This document shows, piece by piece, positions 10,746 through 19,836 of a stretch of DNA of 64,000 nt. The notes under the pieces were generated by a model. That model did no database searches, was not told the DNA's origin, and saw nothing but the letters and a program-made list of their open reading frames with translations. Numbering within the stretch: the stretch's first letter is position 1; every line of letters starts with the position of its first letter. The stretch is from Blastococcus sp. TF02A-26 (GTDB lineage Bacteria > Actinomycetota > Actinomycetes > Mycobacteriales > Geodermatophilaceae), in contig NZ_QOHG01000003.1 in the NCBI RefSeq assembly GCF_003319125.1, positions 124,001 through 188,000 of the forward strand. Reading direction: 5' to 3'. The position numbers and the translations under genes were made by a program.

Positions 10746-11633
10746 CCGCAGCCGCCGCACGGGGTACCGCAGCAACACCAGTCCGGTGATCAGCAGGGCG
10801 TTCTGCCGCGTCAGGTCCCAGGTCCGGTCCTCTGCTGACAGGTGGAACGCCGCGCCGTCGACCTCGACGGCGACGCCCTGTGCCCGCCAGAGCGCGTCGA
10901 CGTGGAAGCTGCCAGCCGGCGTCCGGACCTCGGCGCCCCACTCCGGCTCCGGGAGGCCGGCTCGGGCGACCACTCGCCGCAGCTCGCTCTCGCCCACCGA
11001 TCGCATGCCGCGGGCTGCGTCCGCCACCGCGGCTCGGAGCCATGTGGTGGCGCGCCTGCCCAGCCACTCCGTCTCCTCGGCGAGCTGTTCGACCCCGGTG
11101 AGGCCGCGCTGCAGGACGTGGGACACGACGTGGTCGACGTCCGCTCGGCGCGTCGCCGTCACCGCCACATCGACGGCGGCGCGCGCCGGCCTCACCGTGG
11201 GCAGCCCGGCCACCAGGACCGGCTGCAACGGCCGCCGGGTCTGGTGGACGACGACGAAGCCGGACGACCGCAGGTGTCGGCCATGCGGGACCGAGACCTC
11301 CACGATCCCGCCCTCTGGCGGGTCGGTGAAGCCACCGCGGACCCCTGCCACTCGCGGAGCCGCCGGGAGTTCCTCCAGCCGGGCTCCGCGGATGACCAGT
11401 GCGCTGCGGTGCGAGAGGCATCCGTGGGGCCCGGCGTGCCGGAGTCCGACCACCCACCTCTGCCGCTGGGTCAGCGGCCCGCGGTGAGCCACGACGACTC
11501 CGGGGACCGGCTCCTGCCAGCGCGCGGAGGCGATGGCGCGACGGACGCGGCCGACGCTGACGCCGGCCGCGGTCAGCTCACGGCGATGGGCGACCAGGTC
11601 GTCGTCGAATCCGGGGTGGACGGCGGTGGACAC
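10689..11633 (-). CDS. AbiEi-antitoxin-like/DUF559 (Vsr-like nuclease fold) protein
   Basis: The protein has 314 residues. The N-terminal 70 residues resemble the winged-helix 'type IV TA AbiEi antitoxin' region (LTAAGVSVGRVRRAIASARWQEPVPGVVVAHRGPLT). The middle part is of unknown function. The C-terminal 90 residues match DUF559: FHVDALWRAQGVAVEVDGAAFH, an Asp...Glu-Val-Asp-Gly pattern like PD-(D/E)xK and Vsr endonucleases, then LLITGLVLLRYPVRRL. Such genes are common single accessory genes in actinobacteria and no partner toxin is adjacent. The gene is bracketed by near-identical 41-bp repeats. The GTG start at 11633 is not strongly supported. Confidence 0.7.
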   Translation of the reverse strand: MSTAVHPGFDDDLVAHRRELTAAGVSVGRVRRAIASARWQEPVPGVVVAHRGPLTQRQRWVVGLRHAGPHGCLSHRSALVIRGARLEELPAAPRVAGVRGGFTDPPEGGIVEVSVPHGRHLRSSGFVVVHQTRRPLQPVLVAGLPTVRPARAAVDVAVTATRRADVDHVVSHVLQRGLTGVEQLAEETEWLGRRATTWLRAAVADAARGMRSVGESELRRVVARAGLPEPEWGAEVRTPAGSFHVDALWRAQGVAVEVDGAAFHLSAEDRTWDLTRQNALLITGLVLLRYPVRRLRSAPEACGREIGTAIGVGG

Positions 11634-11695
11634 CGGCGGATGATCGCCACAAGGGCCGCAGGAGCGAAGGTCTGTCCACAGCCACGGTGCCCCAT

Positions 11696-11736
11696 CGGAG
11701 TCGCTCGAGTGCGAAAACCGTCACCCAGCGACTCCG
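11696..11736. repeat. 41-bp palindromic repeat, copy R2 (right of DUF559 gene)
   Basis: Perfect 10-bp arms (CGGAGTCGCT / AGCGACTCCG) flank CGAGTGCGAAAACCGTCACCC minus the last base. The same element as R1, it ends one base before the cca stop codon. Confidence 0.8.
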
Positions 11737-11737
11737 C

Positions 11738-13240
11738 TCACCCCGAGCGGTCGGCCCACCAGCGGCGGAGTTCGGCCTCGGCCTCGTCGGGGTCCAGCGG
11801 CCCGCGCTCGAGCCGCAGCTCCTTGAGGTGCCGCCACGCCTCGCCGACCTCGCGGCCGGGACCGATCCCGAGGATCTCCATGATCGCGTTGCCGTCGAGG
11901 TCCGGCCGGACCCGCGCCAGGTCCTCGGCCTCCGACAGCTCCGCGATCCGCTGCTCCAGCGAGTCGTAGGTCGCCGCCAGCGTCGCCGCCCGCCGCTTGT
12001 TCCGCGTCGTGCAGTCCGACCGCACCAGGGTGTGCAGGCGGGGGAGCAGGTCGCCGGCGTCGGTGACGTAGCGGCGTACCGCGGAGTCGGTCCACTCCCC
12101 GCGGCCGTAGCCGTGGAAGCGCAGGTGCAGGAAGGTCAGCCGGGCCACCGCCTCGACGACGTCCTTGGGGTACCGCAGCGCGGTCAGCCGCTTGCGCACG
12201 AGCTTCGCGCCGACCACCTCGTGGTGGTGGAAGGACACCCGCCCCCGCGCCTCGTGCCGGCGGGTCGCCGGCTTCCCGAGGTCGTGCAGCAGCGCCGCCA
12301 GCCGCAGGACCAGGTCGGGGCTCTCGACACCCGGGGTGCCCGCGGCCGCCAGCGACCGCTCCCGGTCGATCGCCTGGTCGAGCACCGTCAGCGAGTGGGT
12401 GTAGACGTCCTTGTGCTGGTGGTGCTCGTCGATCTCCATCCGCAGCGCCGACAGCTCCGGGAGGACGACGTCGGACAGCCCGGTCTCCACGAAGAGCTCG
12501 AGCGCCGGCCGGGGGGCGTCCTGCAGCAGCGTCTTGGACAGCTCCGCCTGCACCCGCTCCGGGGTGATCCGCGCGAGCTCGCCCGACATCGACGTCATCG
12601 CCGCCACCACCTCCGGATCGGGGGTGAGGCCGAGCTGCGCGACGAAGCGCACCGCCCGCAGCATCCGCAGCGGGTCGTCGGCGAACGAGTCGACCGCGGC
12701 CCCCGGCGTGCGCAGCCGCCGGGCCAGCAGGTCACCCAGACCGCCGAAGGGGTCGGTGACGGTCCGGTCGGCCGCGAGCGACACGGCCATGGCGTTCACC
12801 GTGAAGTCCCGGCGGGCCAGGTCGTCGACCAGCGAGGAGCCCCAGGCGACCTCGGGGTCGCGCGAGATCCGGTCGTAGCGGTCGGCCCGGAACGTGGTGA
12901 TCTCGAACCGGTGGCCCCGCACCTCCGCGCCGACCGTCCCGAACGCGATCCCCTGGTTCCACGTGGAACCCGCCCAGCCGCGCAGCAGCTCCAGCGTCTG
13001 CTCCGGCCGGGCGTCGGTGGTGACGTCGAGGTCGGGCTGGCCCGCGGGCCCGGCTCCGCCGGCGGCCAGCAGCGCGTCGCGCACGGACCCGCCCACCAGG
13101 TGGGCCTGGAAGCCGGCCGCCGCGAAGCGCTCGCCCAGCTCGCCGAGCACGGGGGAGACGTCGACGAGCGCCCGCACGGTCTCCTGGACGGCGGCGGGCA
13201 CCGGCTCGGGGACGAGAGGACTCGCAGGCTGCTCGGACAC
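11738..13240 (-). CDS. cca: CCA-adding tRNA nucleotidyltransferase (PcnA-like)
   Basis: This 500-residue enzyme adds or repairs the 3' CCA of tRNAs; neither tRNA in this window encodes its own CCA. The head-domain motif LVGGSVRDALL is followed by the catalytic DLDVTTDA. The central region has RFVAQLGLTPDPEVVAAM, and an HD phosphohydrolase domain shows LLHDLGKPATRR and FHHHEVVGA. GTG at 13240 (SEQPASPL) is preferred: it is eight bases after a TACTCT -10 hexamer, back-to-back with the Nudix promoter. It corresponds to Rv3907c. A perfect ParB-binding palindrome lies within the gene at 12956-12969. Confidence 0.92.
   Translation of the reverse strand: MSEQPASPLVPEPVPAAVQETVRALVDVSPVLGELGERFAAAGFQAHLVGGSVRDALLAAGGAGPAGQPDLDVTTDARPEQTLELLRGWAGSTWNQGIAFGTVGAEVRGHRFEITTFRADRYDRISRDPEVAWGSSLVDDLARRDFTVNAMAVSLAADRTVTDPFGGLGDLLARRLRTPGAAVDSFADDPLRMLRAVRFVAQLGLTPDPEVVAAMTSMSGELARITPERVQAELSKTLLQDAPRPALELFVETGLSDVVLPELSALRMEIDEHHQHKDVYTHSLTVLDQAIDRERSLAAAGTPGVESPDLVLRLAALLHDLGKPATRRHEARGRVSFHHHEVVGAKLVRKRLTALRYPKDVVEAVARLTFLHLRFHGYGRGEWTDSAVRRYVTDAGDLLPRLHTLVRSDCTTRNKRRAATLAATYDSLEQRIAELSEAEDLARVRPDLDGNAIMEILGIGPGREVGEAWRHLKELRLERGPLDPDEAEAELRRWWADRSG
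12956..12969. promoter_or_regulatory. parS site (ParB-binding palindrome) inside cca
   Basis: A perfect GTTCCACGTGGAAC, embedded in cca codons, about 20 kb left of oriC. Confidence 0.85.
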
Positions 13241-13270
13241 GACGAGCCAGAGTAGTGCGGAGGTGCGCGC

Positions 13271-13276
13271 TACCCT
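13271..13276 (+). promoter_or_regulatory. -10 element TACCCT of a leaderless promoter (Nudix gene)
   Basis: TACCCT is followed by six bases and ATG at 13283. It lies in the 42-base divergent gap to cca. Confidence 0.5.
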
Positions 13277-13282
13277 CCTGGC

Positions 13283-13759
13283 ATGGCTGGGACGGGCGCG
13301 CGCGGACGCCCCGGCCGCCGGTTGCGCCGGGTCGACGAGACCTCCGCCGGGGGCCTGGTGGTGGCCGACGACGGGGTGACCGGGCCCCGGGCTGCCCTCA
13401 TCGGCCGCACCGACCGCCGCGGCCGGCTCCTCTGGTCGCTGCCCAAGGGGCACATCGAGGCCGGCGAGACCCCCGAGGACACGGCCGTCCGCGAGGTCGC
13501 GGAGGAGACCGGGATCATCGGCGAGGTCCTCGCCCCGCTCGGCATCATCGACTTCTGGTTCGTCGCGGACGGGCGGCGGGTGCACAAGACGGTCCACCAC
13601 TTCCTGCTCCGCGCGATCGGCGGCGCGCTCTCCGACGCCGACATCGAGGTCACCGAGGTCGCCTGGGTGCCCCTGGACGAGCTGAGCGAGCGGCTGGCCT
13701 ACGCCGACGAGCGGGCCCTCGTCGAGCGCGCGCCGGCCCTGCTCGCCGACAGCGCGTGA
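13283..13759 (+). CDS. Nudix hydrolase (MutT4-like, Rv3908)
   Basis: The protein has 158 residues with a complete Nudix box, [20 protein letters not shown] followed by TGI, which fits GX5EX7REUXEEXGU. The start [13 protein letters not shown] and LPKGHIE are as in MutT4/Ap4A-type Nudix proteins. The substrate could be an oxidised nucleotide or a dinucleoside polyphosphate; sequence alone does not decide. The stop overlaps the next start codon (GTGA), so it is the first gene of a Nudix-DUF6049-murJ operon. Confidence 0.9.
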   Translation: MAGTGARGRPGRRLRRVDETSAGGLVVADDGVTGPRAALIGRTDRRGRLLWSLPKGHIEAGETPEDTAVREVAEETGIIGEVLAPLGIIDFWFVADGRRVHKTVHHFLLRAIGGALSDADIEVTEVAWVPLDELSERLAYADERALVERAPALLADSA

Positions 13760-16080
13760 GCCGCCTCCCCTCCACTGCGCACGGGCACGGCACCGGACGC
13801 CGGGGCGACCGCCCCGGTCGCCGCTCGGCGCTGCTGCGAGTGCTCGTGGCCGCGCTGCTGACGCTGCCGCTGTTCGGCGGGACCGTCGTCCCCGCCGCGC
13901 CGCCCGCCGCCGCGGCCCCGGGCGACGACGGCGCGACCGACGCCGAGCGCCCGGTGCGCATCGACGTCACGCGGATGGACCCGGCCGTCGTGACCCCGGG
14001 CGCCGTCGTCACGGTCGCCCTCACGCTGACCAACACCGGCGAGGAGGACCTCACCGGGCTCAGCATCCGCCTGCAGCGAGCGGACCAGGTGCGCACGCGG
14101 GCCGACCTGCTGGCGGCCGTCGCCGACCCGGACACGGCGACCGCCGGTGCCGGTGCCTTCGTCCCGATCGACGGCACGCTGGCCGCCGGGGACTCGCGGT
14201 CGCTCGTCTACACGACCAGCACCGTCGACCTGGCGCTCGGGGAGGACGGCGTCTACCCGGTCCTGCTGAACCTCAACGGCGCGGCCGCGGACGGCGAGCA
14301 GCGGCGGGTGGGCGAGCTGTCCACGTACGTCGTCCAGTCCACCGCGCCCGCCGGTGGGGCGACCGGCGTCGCCTGGTTGTGGCCGCTGGTCGAGCCGACC
14401 CACCGCGGCGCCGACGGCCGCTTCCTCGACGACGAGCTGGCCGAGGTCGTCGCCTCCGGTGGCCGCCTGGACCGGGCGCTCGCCGCGGTGGAGAGCATCC
14501 CGGAGGTGGCTCCCCTCGGCGGCCAGCCGCAGCCGTCGGTCCGCGTCACCCTGGCCGTCGACCCCGCGCTCGTCGAGGCCCTCGCGGTCATGGCCGACGG
14601 TCCCTACGAGGTGGGCACCGGCACCGGCGAGGGCACCGAGGCGGCCGCGGCCTTCCTGGACCGGCTGCGTGCCGTCGTGGCCGAGCACGGTCTGGTCGCG
14701 CTGCCCTACGGCGACGCCGACCTCGACGCGCTGACCACGGCCGGGCTGTCCGCCGTCGCCGCGCGCAGCCTGCCCGCCACCGGCACCGCCGCGGCCGCGC
14801 CCGCACCCCCGGAGGAGGACGGCTCCCCGGTCGCGCAGACCGGCGCCGGGGCCCGCATCCTCCGCGAGGTGCTGGGGGTCGCGCCGCGCACCGACCTGGT
14901 GTGGGCCGCCGGCGGCGCGCTGCACGGCCAGACGCTCGGGGTGCTCCGCGACGGCGAGGTCTCCTCCGTCGTCGTCAGCTCCGCCGCGCTGGCCGACGGC
15001 GGCGAGGCGGTCGGCCTGGGCTCGGGGGGCGCCGCGGCCCGGACGACCCTCGCCGAGGGCACGGGAGGCCTGGTCGCCGACGCCGAGCTGAGCGCGCTCG
15101 TCGGTGCCGCCGAGACGACCGCCGGGGGCTCCCGCATCGCGGCCCAGCGGTTGCTGGCCGAGCTGACGCTGCTCGCCCGCCAGCCCGGCGGCGACCCGTT
15201 CGGCCCGCGCACCGTGCTGATCGCCCCGCCCCGCGAGCTCGACGGCGACCCCGAGGCCCTGGCGGCGATGATCGGCTCCACCGCGCAGCTGCCCGGGATC
15301 CGCCCGGCCGGACTGGAGGAGCTGCTCTCCGGTCCCGCGGCCGACACCGGCGGCCTCAGCCCGCCCGCCGACCCCGCCGGGTTCGACCCCGCGGTCCTCG
15401 CCGACGTGCAGGCCGCGGTGGCCGTGCGCGACGACCTCTCCGGCGCGGTCGTCGGCGATGCCGCCGCCGCCCTCGCGCCGTACGACGCGGCCGCCGCGCG
15501 GGCCACCTCCGTGGCCTGGCGCGACGACCCCGAGCGGGCGCAGGAGGCCGCGACCGACCTCCGCCGTACGGTGGGCACGGTCCTGGACCGGGTCACGCTG
15601 CTCTCCCCGGCCGACGGCACCTACAGCCTGGCGTCGAGCGACGCCCCGCTGGTGCTCACGGTCCAGAACGACCTCCCGTTCGCCGTCCAGGTCCGGCTCC
15701 AGGTCCGCACCCGTAGCGGCGTCGGGCTCTCGGTCTCCGACATCGGCGTGCAACAGCTCGCACCGAGCCAGCGCACGACCCTGCAGGTGCCGACGGAGGT
15801 CCGGCAGTCCGGCCGTTTCGGGGTGACCGCGCAGCTGACCACCCCCGGCGGCGGCGCCCTGGGGGAGGCGGTGGAGCTGCAGGTGACCAGCACCGCCTAC
15901 GGCGTCATCTCGCTCGCCATCACGATCGGCGCGGCGGTGCTGCTCGGCCTGCTCTTCCTCCGCCGGCTGGTGCTGTTCCTGCTCCGCCGTCGCGCCCGCG
16001 GCGACGGCGAGGACGACGAGCTGACCGCGGCGCCCGAGGGAGCCGCCGTCCCGCTGCCGCCCACGCGGAGCCCGGTGTGA
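13756..16080 (+). CDS. DUF6049 family secreted/membrane protein (Rv3909-like)
   Basis: The protein has 774 residues. An Arg-rich N-terminus and a hydrophobic segment (about 30-50, [17 protein letters not shown]) form a signal sequence. A large extracytoplasmic part follows, with an N-terminal Ig-like module ([21 protein letters not shown]) and a C-terminal beta module. One C-terminal membrane helix (about 725-745, [19 protein letters not shown]) and a charged cytosolic tail complete it. The family is always found next to murJ in actinobacteria and is presumed to help lipid II export or wall growth, without biochemical proof. GTG at 13756 overlaps the Nudix stop, and the 3' end overlaps murJ by GTGA. 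Confidence 0.82.
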   Translation: MSRLPSTAHGHGTGRRGDRPGRRSALLRVLVAALLTLPLFGGTVVPAAPPAAAAPGDDGATDAERPVRIDVTRMDPAVVTPGAVVTVALTLTNTGEEDLTGLSIRLQRADQVRTRADLLAAVADPDTATAGAGAFVPIDGTLAAGDSRSLVYTTSTVDLALGEDGVYPVLLNLNGAAADGEQRRVGELSTYVVQSTAPAGGATGVAWLWPLVEPTHRGADGRFLDDELAEVVASGGRLDRALAAVESIPEVAPLGGQPQPSVRVTLAVDPALVEALAVMADGPYEVGTGTGEGTEAAAAFLDRLRAVVAEHGLVALPYGDADLDALTTAGLSAVAARSLPATGTAAAAPAPPEEDGSPVAQTGAGARILREVLGVAPRTDLVWAAGGALHGQTLGVLRDGEVSSVVVSSAALADGGEAVGLGSGGAAARTTLAEGTGGLVADAELSALVGAAETTAGGSRIAAQRLLAELTLLARQPGGDPFGPRTVLIAPPRELDGDPEALAAMIGSTAQLPGIRPAGLEELLSGPAADTGGLSPPADPAGFDPAVLADVQAAVAVRDDLSGAVVGDAAAALAPYDAAAARATSVAWRDDPERAQEAATDLRRTVGTVLDRVTLLSPADGTYSLASSDAPLVLTVQNDLPFAVQVRLQVRTRSGVGLSVSDIGVQQLAPSQRTTLQVPTEVRQSGRFGVTAQLTTPGGGALGEAVELQVTSTAYGVISLAITIGAAVLLGLLFLRRLVLFLLRRRARGDGEDDELTAAPEGAAVPLPPTRSPV

Positions 16081-18065
16081 GCGGCGACGAGCGGGTCGGG
16101 GAGCGGGACCGCCGGCTGCCGCCGGTCCCCCCGCCGCCCGTCCGGCGTCCGCCGGCCGACGGGCGGCGACCCCGGACCGCGGCCGCTCCGCTGCCTCCAC
16201 CGCCGTATCCGGTGGTGCCCGACGCGGAGGGAGCGCCCGCGCGCCGTCCTCCGGCCGTACCCCTGCGGCCGGTCCCCCCGGCGGCCGTGCGTCGGGACCG
16301 GCCGGTCGTCCGGGACCGCCCGCTGCCGCCGGTCCCGCCGCCCCGCCGGCGGTTCGTGCCGAGCCCCGAGTACACCCAGATCATCCCGGTCCTCCCGGCC
16401 GTCCCCCCGGCCGTCGACGAGACCGACGAGGAGCTCGAGGCCCGCGAGGGCGCCCCGGGCGCCAGCAAGGGCATCCTGCGGGCCGCCGGCACGATGGCCG
16501 TGGCCACGCTGGTCTCCCGGATCACCGGCCTGCTGCGCACGATGGTGCTCGCTGCCGCGCTGGGCGTCGGCCTGGTCAACGACGCCTACAACACGACCAA
16601 CACGCTGCCCAACATCGTCTACGAGCTCCTCCTCGGCGGGGTGCTCAGCTCGGTGATCGTCCCGCTGTTCGTGCACGCCCAGGAGCGCGACCGGGACGGC
16701 GGGGTGGGCTACGTCCAGCGGCTGTCCACCATCGGCATGGCGGGCCTGACGCTGGTCACCGTGGTCGCGATCCTCGCCGCGCCGCTGCTCACCCGCCTGT
16801 ACGGCATCTACGGCGACCCCGACCAGGTCCGGCTGGCCAACTGGCTGGCCCGGATCCTGCTCGTGGAGATAGTCTTCTACGGCCTCGGCGCGCTGGCCCA
16901 GGCGGTGCTCAACAGCCGGGGGGTGTTCGGGCCACCGGCCTGGGCGCCGGTGCTGAACAACGTGGTCGTCATCGCCACCGGCGTCCTCTTCATGGCCGCC
17001 GACGACGGCGAGCTCACCCCGGGCACGATCAGCGCGGGCCAGGTGTGGCTGCTCGGCGGCGGGACGACGCTGGGCATCGTCGTGCAGGCGGTGGTGCTGC
17101 TCCCGCTGCTGCGTCGGGCCGGCGTGCCGCTGCGGCCGCGCTGGGGCCTGCGGAACACCGGCCTGCGCGAGGCCGGCTCGCTGGGCCTGTGGGTCATCGC
17201 GTACTCCGCGGTGAGCGCCGTGGGCGTGCTCGTCGCGACCCGCATCGCCAACGCCGCGCAGCGCGAGGGCGGCCTCGGGTCGAGCGCGTACGCCATCGCC
17301 AGCCTGCTGTTCCAGATGCCCTACGGGATCATCGGCGTCGCCCTGCTGACGGCGCTGCTGCCACGGATGAGCCGGGCCGCCGCCCGGTCCGACACCGACG
17401 GGGTGGTCCAGGACCTCTCCCTGGGCACCCGGCTGTCCGCACTGGGCCTGCTGCCGATCACCGCCGCGCTGACCGTGCTCGGTCCGCCGCTGGCCACGGT
17501 GGCCTTCGCCCGCGGCAAGACGAGCGTCGCCGAGGCCCAGGTCATCGGGGAGGCCCTGGCCATCGGTGCCTTCGGGCTGCTGCCCATGGCCGTGACCCTG
17601 CTGCAGCTGCGGGTCTTCTACGCCATGAAGGACGCCCGGACGCCGACGCTGATCCAGCTGGGCATGGTCGCCGTCCGCGTTCCGCTGCTGGTCGCGGTGC
17701 CGGCGGTCGTCGAACCGGAGCACGTCGTCTCCGGGATCATGCTCGTGACCAGCCTGACCTACCTCGCCGGCTGGGTCCTCGGGCACGTCGCCCTGACCCG
17801 TCGCCTCGGCGCGCTCGACAACCGCGCGACCCTCGTTCCGGTACTCCGCGTGACCGCGGCGTCGCTGGCCGCTGCGCTGGTCGGGTGGGGGGTCACGATC
17901 GCGTCTCGGAGTGTGCTCGGGACCTCCCTGGCGGGTTCGCTCGGCACCCTCCTCATCGGTACCGTGGTCATCGGAGTCGCAGCCGTCGGCGGCATGCTGC
18001 TCGCCCGGGTTCCCGAGGTGACCGGACCGCTCGCCGCGGTCCTGGCCCGCCGGAGGCGCGGGTGA
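16077..18065 (+). CDS. murJ: Lipid II flippase MurJ (MviN)
   Basis: This 662-residue protein moves lipid II across the membrane. Residues 1-130 are a Pro/Arg-rich cytosolic extension; the MATE-like core of 14 helices starts at about 140 with GTMAVATLVSRITGLLRTMV. It carries NDAYNTTNTLPNIVYELLLGG, with the Arg and Asn of the MurJ cavity, and QMPYGIIGVALLTALLPRMS. In Mycobacterium MviN (Rv3910) continues into a cytosolic pseudokinase and an extracellular domain. Here MurJ ends after ARRRRG, and that part is a separate gene starting 76 bases downstream. It overlaps DUF6049 by four bases. Confidence 0.93.
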   Translation: MSGDERVGERDRRLPPVPPPPVRRPPADGRRPRTAAAPLPPPPYPVVPDAEGAPARRPPAVPLRPVPPAAVRRDRPVVRDRPLPPVPPPRRRFVPSPEYTQIIPVLPAVPPAVDETDEELEAREGAPGASKGILRAAGTMAVATLVSRITGLLRTMVLAAALGVGLVNDAYNTTNTLPNIVYELLLGGVLSSVIVPLFVHAQERDRDGGVGYVQRLSTIGMAGLTLVTVVAILAAPLLTRLYGIYGDPDQVRLANWLARILLVEIVFYGLGALAQAVLNSRGVFGPPAWAPVLNNVVVIATGVLFMAADDGELTPGTISAGQVWLLGGGTTLGIVVQAVVLLPLLRRAGVPLRPRWGLRNTGLREAGSLGLWVIAYSAVSAVGVLVATRIANAAQREGGLGSSAYAIASLLFQMPYGIIGVALLTALLPRMSRAAARSDTDGVVQDLSLGTRLSALGLLPITAALTVLGPPLATVAFARGKTSVAEAQVIGEALAIGAFGLLPMAVTLLQLRVFYAMKDARTPTLIQLGMVAVRVPLLVAVPAVVEPEHVVSGIMLVTSLTYLAGWVLGHVALTRRLGALDNRATLVPVLRVTAASLAAALVGWGVTIASRSVLGTSLAGSLGTLLIGTVVIGVAAVGGMLLARVPEVTGPLAAVLARRRRG

Positions 18066-18141
18066 CCGGCGGCCGGGCGTCGCGGCGCCCGTAGCGGAGC
18101 GGACGCGCCGCAGCTGACGAGTGGACGAGGGGGTCGCGGCG

Positions 18142-19788
18142 ATGACGTCCACCGTCACCGGACTGCCGGACCGCTACCGGCCGCTCGACGAGATCGGCCC
18201 GGAGGAGACCACCCCCACCGGCGTCATCCGCTGCTGGCGGGCCAAGGACCGGGTGCTCAACCGGGACGTCGCGATCCGCGTGCACACCCCCGGCGGGCCC
18301 GCGGCCCGCGCGTGGATCGCCCGCGCGCTGACCTCCGGCGGACTGGCCACCCCCGCCCTGGCGATGGTCTACGACGCCGCGGAGGGCACCGGAGCCGTCG
18401 ATGCGCCCGGTGGCGCCGCGTACGTCGTCAACGAGTGGATCGAGGGCCGCACCCTCACCGAGCGCCTGGCCGAGGGCCCCATGCCCGAGCGCGAGGTCCG
18501 CACGGTCCTGCGCCGGCTGGCCGAGGGCGTCGCCGAGGCGCACCGCGTCGGACTGGCCGTGGGCGGGATCGGCCCCGACACCGTCGTCCTGCGCCCCAAC
18601 GGGCTCGTCGGGCTCCGCGCCGTCCCCGCGGCGACCGGGACGATGCAGGGCGACATCGCGGCGCTCGGCGCCCTGCTGGAGTTCTGCCTCACCGGCCGGC
18701 AGGCCGGACGCCCCGGTCCGGACGGGCGGCCGCCGCGCCCCACCGTGATCGCCCAGCCCGACCTCGCCGCGCTGGTCCGTCGTGCCCGCTCCACCGACCC
18801 CGCCACCGGGCTGTCCAGCGCCGCCGCGATGGCCGCACTGCTGGCCCAGCCGCCGCGGCCGAGCCAGTCCGGGCACCTCGTGCGCGACCCCGACGAGAGC
18901 GACAGCGGCTGGCTGCGCCGGCTCCGCGAGCGGCACGAGGCCGACGACTACGACGACGAGCAGTACGACGACCGGTACGACGAGGACGGGTACGACGACG
19001 ACCCGGACGACGACGAGCGGCCGCTCGGCCTCGGGGTGCTCCCGCCCGTGCCGGCGCACCGGGGTGCCGATCGCCTGCCGCTCGACGACGCCTTCGACGC
19101 CGACGACGTCCGGTCGGACGAGGCCGCCGACCCCGGGGACGACGAGCGGCCCGCCCGGCGCAAGCTCGTCGTCGTCGGCCTGCCGCTGGTGGCGCTGGCC
19201 GTCGTCGTCCTCCTCGCCTGGTGGTTCGGCACCTACGTGCTGTCGGTCGCCGACTCCGACGACGACGCCGGCCCCTCCGGCCGGCCGTCCTCCTCCGCAC
19301 CGCAGGACCCCTCCGCCGGCGAGACGCCCGCCCCCGCCGGGGACACCCCGGCCGTGATCACGGGGGGCACGCTCTACAACCCTCAGGACAGCGACCCGGA
19401 GAACGAGGGCGACGTCCCGCTGACCCTCGACGGCGACCCGGGCACCGCGTGGTCGACCGTCGACTACCAGGGGTCGGCGGACTTCGCCGGCCTCAAGGAC
19501 GGCGTCGGGATCGTCTACGACCTCGGCAGCGACCAGGCCCTGGCCGCGGTCACGGTCACCACGAACACCCCCGGCGTGACGATGGAGGCCCGGATCGGCG
19601 GGAGCCCCACCGGGGACATCGCCGAGTGGCAGGTCGTCGCCACCGGCACGGTCGCCGGGACGACGGACCTCGCCTTCGACGAGCCGGTGACCACCCGCTA
19701 CCTGCTGGTCTGGGTGACCTCGCTCGCGCAGGGTCCCGACGGGTTCTCCGCCGACATCGCCGAGGTCGCCGTCCGCGCCGCGGGGTGA
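18142..19788 (+). CDS. Pseudokinase with TM helix and extracellular discoidin-like domain (MviN C-terminal part as separate gene)
   Basis: The protein has 548 residues. The N-terminal 250 residues have a protein-kinase fold without catalysis: the ATP-Lys site reads DVAIRVHT (Lys to Arg), the HRD loop is replaced by VGGIGPDTVVL and no DFG is present. A strongly acidic linker (about 265-335, many Asp and Tyr-Asp pairs) leads to one TM helix (about 345-372, LVVVGLPLVALAVVVLL). An extracellular domain of about 150 residues with DGDPGTAWST and YLLVWVT resembles F5/8-type sugar-binding folds. In mycobacteria the same module is fused to MurJ and binds FhaA after PknB phosphorylation. ATG 18142 has GAGGGGG upstream; GTG 18121 is an alternative. 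Confidence 0.8.
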   Translation: MTSTVTGLPDRYRPLDEIGPEETTPTGVIRCWRAKDRVLNRDVAIRVHTPGGPAARAWIARALTSGGLATPALAMVYDAAEGTGAVDAPGGAAYVVNEWIEGRTLTERLAEGPMPEREVRTVLRRLAEGVAEAHRVGLAVGGIGPDTVVLRPNGLVGLRAVPAATGTMQGDIAALGALLEFCLTGRQAGRPGPDGRPPRPTVIAQPDLAALVRRARSTDPATGLSSAAAMAALLAQPPRPSQSGHLVRDPDESDSGWLRRLRERHEADDYDDEQYDDRYDEDGYDDDPDDDERPLGLGVLPPVPAHRGADRLPLDDAFDADDVRSDEAADPGDDERPARRKLVVVGLPLVALAVVVLLAWWFGTYVLSVADSDDDAGPSGRPSSSAPQDPSAGETPAPAGDTPAVITGGTLYNPQDSDPENEGDVPLTLDGDPGTAWSTVDYQGSADFAGLKDGVGIVYDLGSDQALAAVTVTTNTPGVTMEARIGGSPTGDIAEWQVVATGTVAGTTDLAFDEPVTTRYLLVWVTSLAQGPDGFSADIAEVAVRAAG

Positions 19789-19823
19789 CCCCGCCGGGGG
19801 AGCGGCCGCGGGAATGAGCCCCC

Positions 19824-19829
19824 TACGAT
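19824..19829 (+). promoter_or_regulatory. -10 element TACGAT of a leaderless promoter (trxB)
   Basis: TACGAT is followed by seven bases and GTG at 19837. There is no ribosome-binding site. Confidence 0.5.
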
Positions 19830-19836
19830 CCGGGTT

